Source: Tetradesmus obliquus
Taxonomy: Eukaryota > Chlorophyta > Chlorophyceae > Sphaeropleales > Scenedesmaceae
Direction of reading: 5' to 3'
Assembly (NCBI GenBank): GCA_030272155.1
Contig: CP126201.1
Location: forward strand, 4,698,501 to 4,762,500
Length of the DNA: 64,000 bases
In this document: piece by piece, positions 23,204-35,496 of the stretch
Position numbering within the stretch: position 1 is the stretch's first letter
How the letters are laid out: each line of letters opens with the position of its first letter
The notes under the pieces: model-generated
Seen by the model: only the letters and a program-made list of their open reading frames with translations
Database searches by the model: none
Told to the model about the DNA's origin: nothing
Program-made: the position numbers and the translations under genes

Positions 23204-25347
23204 TCACCGCAGCCGCTGCTGCTGCCTGCGCGTGGCATTCAGCTTGGGCAGGTACCCAAACTTCTCCGCATCACACGCATACCACTGGCTCACCGCATCA
23301 ATGCAGTGCTCATTCGCCCCGCAGTACGGCCCGTCAGGGTCCTCGCATGCACCACCAGCCGCCTGCCCAAACGGCACGTACCGCAGCGATCTGCGTGCAG
23401 ACATGCGCAGCGACGGCGGCGGCCGCGTATGCTGCTTTTTCTTTGGCTCCGGTGGCTTCTGCCCCGGCTCTACCTTGTGCACATGGCCGTAGCTAGAGTA
23501 CTGCACCTCCGGCACGCCTGGCAGCCGCCGCGCGTTCATTTCATTTACCACAACCTTCCAGTCCTCGTCGCCGTGCTCGACTCGGCCCAGGAAGTCGACT
23601 GCCCACTCGCCGGTGGAGGTGACCATGCAGTGGTACTGGTCCATCATGTGCCAGTAGCCGTAGTGGTGCTCCACGTGACCGCAGCCTGCAGGACAGCAGC
23701 ACACGCGCACATGGTCCAGCAGCGGAAGCAACAGCAAGGTATTGCTTGGCAGGCGCTGATGGCAGAACACATAGCAAGCTGGCGGCTGCTTGCACATCTT
23801 TGCATTGGCCATGACCTGCATGGCCGTACGGACAACACTGCTGCAAGCAGGCATAGCACCTGCACACCAACTTGTGTAAAAGTTATTCCCTAGGCGCAGC
23901 TGGCAATGCCCAGCAAGGCGACGACCATGCAATACTTCTACTGTTGCTGTTGCTGCGTGTGTCTCCCTGTTGCTGGGTAGCCCTCCCTGCTGCTGTTGGT
24001 GCTGCAGGCCACAGCGCAGCTGATGATGCCAGGCAAGGCCGTTGGCCAGCGTTGCTGCTGCTCCATGGCTCTTCCTGCTGCTGCATGGCCCATCATGCTG
24101 CTGCTTGTGCTGCGAAGGCCACCCTTTTCATCATTAGCAAGCTGAGCTAGCCGCACCTGTGTCTACCAGCCGGTCAAACTCGCCGAAGGGGTCCCTGCAG
24201 AAGCTGCCCCACGCCAGGCTGCAGCGCGGGCCGTGCTTGTGGATGAAGTGGTTGGTGCCCACGATGTCCTTGTACAGCGAGTACGCGCGGTCCCAGGGGT
24301 TGCGCACAAAGCCAAACACAAAGTAGTCGCTCCACAGGGCCTTGACCTCATCGATGCTGCGGAACAGCTCCCTGCAGGAAGGGCGTGATCATGCGGCAGC
24401 GGACGGCAGCAAGGGTGGTTTGGGCAGGGCGTGCATGGTGGGGGCAACAGCTGATGGTGGCAGTATGACTGCTGCTGCTGCTGCTGCTGCTGTTCTTGCA
24501 ACCTATTGTTTGCTGCAGAAGTGGTGTTGCTTATGGGCTAAGAGTGTTGCCTGCCTTTGCCATCTACACTGTGATATATTCAATGCCTGGCATGCTGCTG
24601 CTGTGGCTGCCTACGCTTGCCCTGTTGCTGCTGCTGCTGCTGATGCCCTCCCCGTAGCCGAGCAGCTGCTGCTCACCAGCTGTACTCCATGCATGTGGTT
24701 GAGTTCCAATTGCGTGTCTTGTTGTAGCGGCATTGCCCCAGCCAGTTCATAATGCTGGTGCTGGACGACTTGGGGCTCCGGATGTACGCAATGCGGTACT
24801 TGTGGTTCACAAATACATGGCATTGGTGGTGCGGCACTGGTGTGTGCCGCGCAGCGGCACACGTGACTGGCTGTCCGGGTTGCAGTTGCGGCAGGGGACT
24901 CTGCCGTTCCTGCTGCCGCCAGTTGTTGAATACTGCTTCCCGTGCTACTGAATACTTTGGTTCAAGGGACCAGTGCAACCGCTCTGCTATGCCTGTCTTG
25001 TTGACTCGCCCGTGCACTCCCATTTGCAAGTTATGCAAGCCCTCGCCGTTTATCAGCGATGGGTACGTCTGCAGGACTGCAGATGGGCCTGCGGGAGGGA
25101 GAGGTGGCTCTAGCTGCTGCTGTGCCTGCGCTTCCTCCAGTGTGTTGTTTGCTGCAGCTTGCTGAGCCAGCAGCGCCAGCGGCTGAAACGTCCGCTGAAT
25201 ACGGTTCATAGTAGCGTCCCTGAAGTGGCTCCAGTAGTGCATGCTGCCTTGCGTCTGCTGGAGCTGTGCTCCTACCAGCAGCACAGCAAGGATAGCCAGC
25301 AGCTGCCTCCGAGCTGGTACCGCCCGCAAATGTCGTATGTAAGACAT
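23204..25347 (-). CDS. Golgi-type sulfotransferase (sulfotransferase family 2-like)
   Basis: Three exons on the minus strand: 25347-24677, 24371-24157 and 23685-23204, 455 residues, phases consistent. It is built like a type II Golgi membrane protein: short basic N-terminus, then a signal anchor at residues ~15-32 (QLLAILAVLLVGAQLQ) and a luminal stem with N-glycosylation sequons (NNT, NKT, NST). The PAPS-binding motifs are visible: the 5'-phosphosulfate loop IRSPKSSSTSIMNWLG (~residue 195) and the 3'-phosphate motif FVFGFVRNPWDRAYSLYKD (~240). The C-terminal part is Cys-containing with HVEHHYGYWHMMDQY and a basic tail. The family moves sulfate from PAPS to carbohydrate in the Golgi; the acceptor here, perhaps a wall or extracellular polysaccharide, is inference. 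The ATG at 25347 is the first in frame. Confidence 0.9.
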
Positions 25348-26277
25348 CTTGTGTGTTATGTGCAACTCGACAAGTTCTCACGCCTCAAAGCAGTCTGTCC
25401 GATGAAATGGTGGCGATGGCGGGAGCGGTGAGCGGTCTGTACAGCTGTGCACGCGCGGCAGTGATAAGAGCCAACCAACACCTGAAACGAGTCTGTTGAC
25501 TCGGAATAATGAAATTTAAGGGCTTGAATTTTGTCACCCGCAAGACAACCTGTCACCCGCCAATGGTGATGTTCTTTGAAAGCAATCGCAGCTGTTTTTC
25601 TGCCTGTGGCTTCACTCAACGACCTCATAAAAGTCTGGTCAGCTGCAGGATGCCGGCATGTATGCTACTCGGCTAAACCTCCTTGTCATGCCCACTGTGG
25701 CACTATGACAGCGAGCCATGTGCCTTATCTAAGATAACTGCAGTGGGTAGGCGTTGCTACTTGCTAAGCAAGTTGAGACCTATGCACATGTAATCAGTGA
25801 ACTGCTGCTGCCATTCAGTTGAAAATGCAACACACAGGTATTCTAACAGGCAAGCTGCGTCAAGGTGCGGCACATGGCGAATGCTGGATGTACGTCCTCG
25901 TGTCTGTGCTGCATGCTGGCAGCAGTTCTTTTACTATAGATGGAGTGTAAAGCCACTATCATGTCAGCTAAGGTTACTCGTGAACTGTTGCTGCCGTAAC
26001 TGTTGAATCACAGCTGCTTACAGCGAGGTACAATCCGTCCTGATGTTATGCACATGCTGAGCTAGAGCTTATGAGGGAGCCCAGCAGGGCCAAGAAGGGT
26101 GTAGCAGCCCCAAGGTTCTGTGCAGCAGATATTGCTCAAAGCCACACGTCAACTAGCTAAGAGCAGCATGCACCTTGGGAGGGGTGGTGGCTCCTCGTGC
26201 TGCCAGTGGTGCTGCTGACGCTGCTGCTGACACTGCTGCTGCTGACACCAATGTAACTCGCGTGTCGTCCTGGTAGA
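25348..26277. promoter_or_regulatory. Divergent intergenic region, sulfotransferase / pseudouridine synthase
   Basis: About 930 bases between two outward-facing genes, so both promoters should lie here. No TATA box or other element is clear enough to place. Confidence 0.45.
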
Positions 26278-28001
26278 ATGCAAGTAAACAAAAAGTTAGC
26301 GACCAGAACGCCGAGCATTCGCCCTACCGCCTCGACAGCAGCACCGAGACCTTCAGACAAAAAGCAGTCCGAGAGAAGGCCGCGACCACTCACCAACAGA
26401 AGACCCCGGCCTGAGGCATCCAAGCCAGAACCTTTGACAGATAACGCAGCTGACGGCAAACAGGAGTGGCTAGCCAAGGCAAGCAGCAGCAGCGGCAGCA
26501 GCAGCTGGTGCAGCAGCAGCTAAGCAAGCGGCTTGCTCTTTTGGAAAACGCAGCAGAAGTAACACTTATGCACATTCTGACAGCAATTGGATGCAATGCA
26601 TTAGGCATCTCCAGCAGCAGCTGGCCTGCCGCTGCACACCACCTGCTGCATCCCGACATGTTTTGTTTCATCTTCCCCGACTGTAGCCAGCAACAACGCT
26701 GAACACATAACCACTGTGCTTCTCTCTTCACACCTGTACACTCGCCGCTCCCCAGGCCCTTGCAGCAGCAGGCGTGGCCAGCAGGCGCAGCTGCATAGAG
26801 CTGGTGAAGCAGGGCAAGGTGCGCGTCAACGGCGCCGTCGTGACTGACCCCGCCACGCGCGTGGATGCAGCAGCAGATGTGCTGGAGGTGGCAGGCACGG
26901 GGCGGCTGCAGCTGGCAGCGCCTGGCGGCCCAGAGGTGCGAAAGAAAAAGAAAAAGATGGCACCAATAAAGCAGCTTGTGGCAACAGTTTGGTACTTGGG
27001 AGCTATGTGTATGCTGTTGACGAAAACATGGGTGTCGAGCACATCAGCGTCAGCAACACTGGCACACCTCGCCAGGGTACATATAGGTTTGTTTGGAAGG
27101 TTTTATACGCTGATATTTTTGGCAGCGTCAGCACAGGTATGCCATCTCTGGCAGGTTAGAGCCATCTGCAGCTGCAGCTCCTATCATCACAGGCTGCTGG
27201 TGGCGGACCTGAGGCATGCAACAGCTGTACGCTGAAGGGCCGGGCTTGCCCTGCATCAACTGGCGTGTGCACCACATATGTGCGCAGCAGGAACAGCAGC
27301 AGCAATTCAAGCATCCTGCAAGCTGCTGTCAACACCACAGACACCACAGACACCACTGACAACCAGTGCACATCACAGCATTCTGTCTTTGCCCGTGCGC
27401 CATTGCATACAGCTGTCCTTAACCACTCTCAATTGCAGCTGCACTACTGCGCTGGAAAAGCCACCGGAAACTTGCCAGCTGCGCATACCTGCTCTTCTAC
27501 CTCGTCACCTCAATCCCTGCTGCACTGCTCTGTTTTGCGCCTGATCATGCTGCGCCTTGTTGTTTAGTTTTGCCTCTGTCTTTGCTGTGCGCTGTGCGCT
27601 GCTGCAGCTGCACTACTTTGCACTGAACAAGCCGCCCGGCTACATCTGCAGCAACGTGTCGCACAATGCGCCGGGCAAGCGCGCCGCTGACCTGCTGCAG
27701 CCCTGGCTGGACAGCTGGCAGCGGCAACACAAGGTGGGCACGAAAGGAATATGTTCGAGTCAAACAGTTTGACCAATTGTCCAGTACACCTTTTTTGTCA
27801 CTGTTTTACTCAGCTACCTCGTTCGCCGGCTACGTTGCCAGAATGCTTACGTGCGAAAGTACACACTATGTCGACAACGTACATAGAATAGCACAGCAAA
27901 GCACGGGCGGCGCGGGTGCGGCGTGGACATATGCTGAGCTTGACGCATGCCTGTGTGGTGGTTTTGCTGACAGTGAGATTGCAATTTGCTGGGTTGCTTT
28001 G

Positions 28002-28033
<32 letters not shown>

Positions 28034-29975
28034 GCTGCTGCGTCAGGGCCAGCTACCGCCGCGGCTGTTCACTGTGGGGCGGCTTGATGTGGCCACGTCA
28101 GGCCTCATCTTCCTCACCAATGACGGTGAGGCGGCACGCAGCCAACACCCCTCTTGCTACAAAGTAGCAGTGACGCCTGCTGCTGTGCTGTATCAAATGT
28201 AGCTAGGGTGGTGACGATATGCTTTGCAGCTGTTGTTTGTGTTTGTTGCACATTCTGACGCACAGTGTACAATGACGGTGACGTGGCAAGCTGTCACACA
28301 AGCAGCCATGACCCTCGCAGTGCAAAGTAACAGTGACGCTTGCTGCTGTGCTGTATATGATGTACCAAGCGCTATGCTGTGGCCACTCTGTGCTTTGCAG
28401 CTGTTGTGGTGGGCCACCTAGTGCATGCTGCACACAGCTGGCGCTTACATGTGCCAGTGCGACACATCCAACAGAGACTGGTTGTGATTGAAACTGTTAC
28501 CAGTCATTGTTCGAGTTGGATGAGCTGCCGCAAGAGTGGCTGGGGTCGACACCTGCTTTCCCAGCGCAATGTGTTGTTGGTGCAGTCAAATGCTCTGGGC
28601 CCTGCTGTTGCTGCTGCTGCTGCTGCTGCTGCCGTTGCACATGCAGGCGACTGGGCCAATAAGGTCATCCACCCTTCAGCCAACATCCTGAAGGTATGAG
28701 AAAGAGCTTCGAAAGCACAGACAGTACCTGTTGTTCCTCCTACGACTGTGTTACCCTGGATGCTTCCAAAATCTCTGGTATCACTCAGTGATGCGCTTGG
28801 CTGCCAATCTGGTGGCACTTACCAGCTGTTGTTGACTGCTTGCTGCCTTGCTTTGCAGGAGTATAGGGTGACGCTGCCGCAGCTGCCCATGCAGCAGCAG
28901 CTGCAGCTGCTGAAAGCTGGCACGACCATAGAGGGCGTGCGTGTGGTGCCGAAGCGCGTGCATCTGCTGCAGCCACCCTCTGTGGCAGCTGGCACTGCAC
29001 AGCAGACACCAGCACAACGCAGCAGCAGCAGCGGCGGCGGCAGCAGCAGCAGCAGCAGCAGAGCAGGGCCTGATGGCCGCTGCGTGCTGAGTATAGAAGT
29101 ATCTGAAGGCAAGAAGCATGAGGTGAGCTGCCCCTGAGTTGGCTTGATGGTCACAGCTGCTGTCCACGCGGTGCCGGCTGCGTGGCACGGGCGCAACTGC
29201 AGCTCCATGCACACGGGCTGGTGCATGAGCGCTGAAAGCATGGGCAGCTACTCTTCTGCCCAAACGCTGATTCTGTTTTGCAGCATCAGCAGCAAGTATG
29301 CTGCTGCTCACATTACACTTTTGTCTTGCAGCATTGGCAGCAGCTCCGGCAAGTCAGCGCCGGGGATCAATCAGGCCCCAACATGGGCAGCATTGTCAGC
29401 TGTGTAACAGCAGTATCCTCATGCCTGGTGATTTGGGTGAGCTGCCCCTATGTCAGCGGTCATACTGCCCACAGGCCCCACCCCCTGCGCTGCTGCATGC
29501 TGCGCTTTGTGATGCTGCTGCTGCAGGTGCGGCTGCTGGTGGCTGCTGCTGGTCTGCAGCTGCTGGCGCTGTCGCGAGTGCGCGTGGGGGGCTGGGTGAT
29601 GCCCCGCAGCTTAAAGCCAGGCGCTTACTTGTAAGTGACAGCAGCAATACTGTACTGTACTAGTGCAGCAGATGGTAGTTGAGCAGCATGCGTGACTGTA
29701 CAGCTGCTGGGGGCTGTTCCTCTTGTGAAGTAGTCATGGCGCCGAAGCAGCCGGCAGCAACTGTCCAAATCAAAATGCAACCAGCTATGTAGCAATACAC
29801 TGCACGCGTGCCCCGCATGTTGCGTGCTGATCAGCTGCGCTGTTATATGATCTGCAGCAACGAGCTTCAGGCGCCACCCAGCTTGCACTACGCTGCCCCT
29901 CTTGACTCATGTGGTTGCTGCTGCAGGAAGCTGCAGCCACAGGAGCTAGAAAAGGTTTTCCAGCAGTACAAGTGA
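26278..29975 (+). CDS. rRNA pseudouridine synthase, RsuA/RluB family, probably organellar
   Basis: Clear exons: 26756-26935, 27608-27733, 28047-28125, 28647-28693, 28859-29122, 29527-29630 and 29927-29975 (TGA), 282 residues, phases consistent. Order: S4 RNA-binding domain (AAAGVASRRSCIELVKQGKV, VNGAVV), then YFALNKPPGYICS, the catalytic-Asp motif GRLDVATSGLIFLTNDG, WANKVIHPSANILKEYRVTL and the C-terminal EGKKHEVRLLVAAAGLQLLA. These match bacterial RsuA/RluB-type enzymes, which turn uridine to pseudouridine in rRNA. The 5' end is uncertain. An Arg/Ser/Pro-rich N-terminal frame starting at 26278 would suit a plastid or mitochondrial transit peptide, but its reading frame must change near 26464 to reach the S4 exon (QQQLSKRLALLENAAE is in the other frame). 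The linker after PSV is low-complexity Ser/Gly. Confidence 0.88.
28126..28400 (+). repeat. Donor echo in the pseudouridine synthase intron
   Basis: The exon tail 'aatgacg' with its gtgag donor (true donor 28126) recurs at about 28271-28283. About 100 bases of following intron are also copied ('caaagtarcagtgacgc..gctgctgtgctgtat', then 'ctttgcagctgttg'). The period is 152 bp. Confidence 0.75.
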
Positions 29976-30853
29976 CCAGACACGGCTGAGCCTGCTGAAG
30001 CCAAGGGACGCAGCAGGCACGAGCAGCCCAGGGCATATGCATACGCAGTATACAGGGTCTGCTGGTGCCGCACAGTGGTTGCGCACGCGCAAAGCATAGC
30101 AGACATCTGTCAGCCTTGCATGCATTGGGGGGGCACCTTGCCCACTGATCAGTTATGAATGCGGTTTGTGCGCTGTGTGATGAACAGGAGAGAGCGTGCT
30201 GTCACCTTCACAGCCCAGCACAGTGCTACAGTTGTATTTTTTTTTGTGCTCATTTGCTATTGGGATCATGGTCAAAGGACGCATTGTGGCGGGCACTGAC
30301 CCAATGTATGTGTTGCTTTTGTGGTCCGGTGCCATCACCAAGGCAGAGGTCGCCAGCTGTGACCCGTTGTTGGTGAAACTGCTCACCGTTTTGTACTGTA
30401 GATGTGGTCATGCGCCCGGGAACACCTACGGCACAGCTCATGAGCCTGATCAGGCTGCAGGCTGAGGATGGCATGTCAACACTGGTAGCTTGCACAGACA
30501 GCATGCATGCTGTGTTGTTTTTGGGAAGGCAGCAACAGTGGTGCGAGAATCGAAGTAGAAGCTGGTGAAGCCCGCTCATGGCCTTCCTGCGGGAAGGCGC
30601 CCACAGCACGACGCAGCACATGACATGACAGCATAACAAGCGAGGCCTGCTCTGCTTACTTGTCTTGCCACGCTCAAAGCGAGGCAGCAGATGTTGGTAT
30701 TTCAAATCTTTGCACTTATCCGCTCGTTGCAGGCAGCATTACACACGTTGTTGTGAATCGATACGAACGCAAGACACCTCGCCACTCTGTTTGTCGAACG
30801 TATTTTCAACAAAAAAAATAACGTAAACTTGACTGTAATCCGCTTATTGCGCC
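29976..30853. other. Intergenic between pseudouridine synthase and RPA1
   Basis: No gene supported. Contains the 3' UTR of the upstream gene and the RPA1 promoter. A TGTAA at 30834-30838 lies only 15 bases before the RPA1 ATG and is probably not a poly(A) signal. Confidence 0.4.
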
Positions 30854-33800
30854 ATGGCGGTGCCCCCTCTCACGCAGGGCGTGCTGCCTCATGCACTCTC
30901 AGCGGACAACTTCACAGGCACGCCAATTATCGTGCAAGTTCTTGGTGAGTGTGCTAAGAGGCTGATCAGCACACTGCATGGCCTGCATGTTGCCCTACTC
31001 AATTTCAGCATGTCTGCTGTGCGTGGTGCCCTCCCGCTCTTGCAGACGTGCAGCACATCACGCCCAAGGATGGTGCAGGACCCAAACGCACAAAGGTCAC
31101 TGTCAGTGATGGTCTGTACAAGTGCACGGCACTGCTGGCCACGCAGCTGAAAGACCTGGTTGATCAGGGTGCCATTGTGAAGGGCTCTATCCTGGAAGTG
31201 ATGGAGCTAGTGGGCAACAAGAAGCTGCAAGGCACTGCAGCAAACAAGAAGTGAGAAAAAATAGCAGTCATTTCTCGATGCTGCTGCTCTGAGGTCCGCG
31301 GGGACCTGTGGGCTGCCAGCAGTGGCCGCTTATGCAACAGCGCTGCTGTGTTCATATCAATAGTGCTGCTGGCAGCGCTTCGTGCTATTCACTTGCTTGC
31401 GCCTCAGCCAGCAACAATCAACACGTTGGATGCATGCTAGTAACAAGGCGCATGTTCAGTTCACTGCAAGCAGAGGTAACTCAACACACTGGCGCTTGTG
31501 TGCAGTGGGGGCACTTAAGGCAGCAGCAGCAGCAGCATGCATGGAGGTGTTGCACAGATTGTGCACAAAAATATCGCATACAATGCATCCGCGTACACTA
31601 ACATGCGGATTTATGCTAGCCAGAACATTGCCTTTCATAGAAAGCAGTGTGGGATGACGCCGTGTGCATGTGTTCCGTTGTCCTGTCTCTGTGTATTCCC
31701 TCCTGTCTTCTAGCGCTTTGCTTGCACCTGTCACCAGCTAGTTAGCTGAACCCGCACAAAACCATCCAGCTGCTTCTCCAACCCTTCGCGCATTACTTGC
31801 AGCACATCACACACATCACCGCACTCTCGCTGCATGCTGACCTGTCACTTGGCTGCCACTGTCCTGCAGGCTGCTCATCTTCTTGAACCTCAACGTGATG
31901 GGCAACTACCCAGAGCAGATCGGCAACCCAGCAAACGTGCCAGATGGCGCGCCACCCCCTATGCCAATGGGCGGCGGACTTGCAGGACAGCCACCACCAG
32001 CAGCAGCAGCAGGCGGCTACGGCGCGCCACCCATGCAGCAGCAGGCCGGCGGGCCACCGCCCGGCGCAGGCGGCATGTACGGCGGGCCGCCACAGCCTGC
32101 AGGAAACATGTACGGCAGGCCGCCGCCGCAGCAGCAGAATGGCGGGCCGGGCGGCATGTATGGCGGCCCACCACCTCAGCAGCAGCAGCAGCAGGCGTAC
32201 AGGCCGCCTGGTGGTGGCGGTGGTGCTGCTGGTGGGCCTGGCATGTATGGCGGCGCTCCTGCAGGGCCACAGTATAGCATGGGCGGCGGCCATGGGCCTG
32301 TCACTCAGGTGAGCTGACTGTTGGCGATGAGCAAATTTTGTACAGCAGCAGCAGCAGCAGCAGAGCAGTAGCAGCAGCAGTGGCGACGGCAGCAGCACAA
32401 TTGCACAAGAGCAGCTGCGTTCAGCAACGGCAGCAGCAGTTGCATATCCAAACTGGCGCAACAACGCAACAACGTGCGTGCTGATTGTCTGTGCTTGCTG
32501 TGCGTAGCAGCATGAATGGCGCCCCGGATTTGCTGGGTGTCTGCTGTTGTGCCGGGTTTTGTTTGCAGAGCAACGTGCCTTAACTCAATGTGCCCATCTC
32601 CGGGTCAACCTCTATGATTCATGCCCTGCTCTGTACAACACAATGCATATATTTTGCTGCTTTGCCTGCTGCTGCAGAGCAACGAGCCGCATGGCATCGT
32701 GCCCATCTCTGGGCTCCTTTGCTGATGCATGGCACCTACCACGCAATGCGCTTCAAACCTGCTGCTTGCCTGTTGTCCTTGTCTGCTGCAGAGCAACGAG
32801 CCGCACCGCATCGTGCCCATCTCTGGGCTCAACCCCTACCTGGCTCGGTGGACCATCAAGGCGCGCGTGACGCAGAAGGGCGACGTGCGCAGGTGAGCCC
32901 GGCCGCTGTTAGCATGGCTGGCACACAACACATTAGCTGACAATGTTTGTTGCTTGCCTCCTGAGCTGCAACCGTGCACCACTGCGGCGCCTTGCTTCTG
33001 CCTTGCGTCAACCTGTGCTTGATTCCCTTCGTGCTTCATGTGCGGCGCCAGACACGTACAAAGCTATGCCTCTTTCGTGTCTAGCTGCGCCTGCACCTCA
33101 CTGCTGCCGCCATGTCAGGTGGCGCAACCCCCGCAGTGAGGGCAAGCTGAGCTTCAGCCTTGTTGACAGCGCCACACATACTCTTGTGCATGCTTCTTCC
33201 TGTGGCTGACATGCCTGCCGTTGCTGCGCACCTTGCAGGTGGAGCAACCCGCGCAGCGAGGGCAAGCTGATGAGCTTCGACCTTGTGGACAAGGCCGGGG
33301 GCGAGATCCGCGCCACGGCATGGAACGACCAGGTGGACCAGTTCCAGGACATGATCCAGGTGCGTTTGTGATTCGTGTCATGTTGTTACTTGTTACATTG
33401 TCACCCGACGTGCTGTTTCGTGCCTGCTGTCGTTGAGCGGGCCCGTGCCATGGCCTGCAACGACCAGGTGAACCAGTTCCAGGACATGATCCAGGTGTGT
33501 TATGTAACATGTTGCATGGTTTGATGTCGGTTGCTTCAAGTTGTATGCTTACATGATTGCTTCTGTAAGGTGGCTATTTGTGCAAGTCAACCAGGTGGGC
33601 CAGTTTTCATCATCGATGACTGGGAGGCACAGGCAGTGATGCTGTAAGGTTTTTTCAATGGTAGGTGTCACAGGAACATGTCTGTGACATGTTCCTGTTA
33701 CACATGGCTGCTGACGGATGGTGTGTTGCGTGGCTTGCCCGCTTGCTCGCTTGGCAGGTGGGGCGTGTGGTCACCATCAGCAAGGCCAGCCTCAAGCCGC

Positions 33801-35464
33801 ACAACCCCAAGTTCCACACCGACAACACTCTCACCACACACGTGCTATTGATTTTGCTGCTGCAGGTGGGGCGTGTGGTCACCATCAGCGAGGCCAGCCT
33901 CAAGCCGCGCAACCCTCTCCCGCAACACCAACAACACACTCACCATACACGTGCTGGTATTGTTGCTGCTGCAGGTGGGGCGTGTGGTCACCATCAGCAA
34001 GGCCAGCCTCAAGCCGCGCAACCCTCTCCTGCAACACCAAACAACCCTCCACACACGTGCTGTTATTGTTGCTGCTGCAGGTGGAGCGCGTGGTCACCAT
34101 CAGCAAGGCCAGCCTCAAGCTGCGCAACCCCAAGTTCATGACTGCACACAAAGCTGCTAGAGCCACACTCACAACACTGCACATGCATATGCTGTTGCCC
34201 CTTGTCTGCAGGTGGGGCGCGTGGTCACCATCAGCAAGGCCAGCCTCAAGCCGCGCAACCCTCTCCCGCAACACCAACAACACACTCACCATACACGTGC
34301 TGGTATTGTTGCTGCTGCAGGTGGGGCGTGTGGTCACCATCAGCAAGGCCAGCCTCAAGCCGCGCAACCCTCTCCTGCAACACCAAACAACCCTCCACAC
34401 ACGTGCTGTTATTGTTGCTGCTGCAGGTGGAGCGCGTGGTCACCATCAGCAAGGCCAGCCTCAAGCTGCGCAACCCCAAGTTCATGACTGCACACAAAGC
34501 TGCTAGAGCCACACTCACAACACTGCACATGCATATGCTGTTGCCCCTTGTCTGCAGGTGGGGCGTGTGGTCACCATCAGCAAGGCCAGCCTCAAGCCGT
34601 GCAACCCCAAGTTTACACTCGCACACAATCGCCACCAGAACCACACCACCAGCAATTGATATGCATGTGCTGTTGCCCTTGTCTGCAGGTGGGGCGCGTG
34701 GTCACCATCAGCAAGGCCAGCCTCAAGCCGCGCAACCCTCTCCCGTAACACCAACAACACACTCACCATACACGTGCTGGTATTGTTGCTGCTGCAGGTG
34801 GGGCGCGTGGTCACCATCAGCAAGGCCAGCCTCAAGCCGCGCAACCCCAAGTTCAACACCACGCCGCACGAGTTTGAGATCTACCTCGATCGCGGCAGCA
34901 TGCTGGCAGCGGTGGATGACAACGACCCGGAGGTGGCAGGAATCCCACGCATCATGTTCAACGTGAGCGGCGCAGGCCATTCTATGTGATATAACCAATT
35001 GTAGCAGTGTTTGGATGTAGCTTTCACACATGATGTTCTAAACCTCTGAATTGAGCCTTTTCTTGCGGTGTTTCCGACTTCACCGCTAGCTCAGCTGCAA
35101 CGCCAAATACCTGCTGCTGCTGCTGCCGTTGCATTTCAACAAAAAGCTGGCTGAGCTCAACAGCATTGAACCTGGGCAGAACGTGGACGTGATTATTTCT
35201 CTTGAACTGCTGTAACAACTCTGCTGCTGCTGCTGCTGCTGCTGCAGTTAAAAATCTGGCTGAGCTCAGCAGCATTGAACCCGGGCAGACCCTGGACGTG
35301 ATAAGTTCCTGTGCACCGCTGTAACATCCCTGCTGCTGGTGCTTCTGCTGCTGCTTCTGCTGTTGCTGCAGTTCATGAAGCTGGCTGAGCTGAACAGCAT
35401 CAAGCCGGGGCAGACCCTGGACGTGATCAGTTCCTGTGCACCGCTGCAACAATGGTGCTGCCGC

Positions 35465-35496
<32 letters not shown>

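Noticed and set aside
22865-23893. 342-codon + strand frame over the sulfotransferase 3' exon
   Set aside because: Antisense to a well-supported sulfotransferase exon and a CTG tract.
33718-34506. 262-codon open frame on the + strand
   Set aside because: It runs through the RPA1 exon 6 echo array. Repeated units keep the frame open by chance, and it contains acceptor sites and intron text.
33758-34797. CRISPR-like direct repeats
   Set aside because: Repeats of 106-131 bp match a neighbouring exon and its acceptor and lack short uniform spacers; the genome is eukaryotic.
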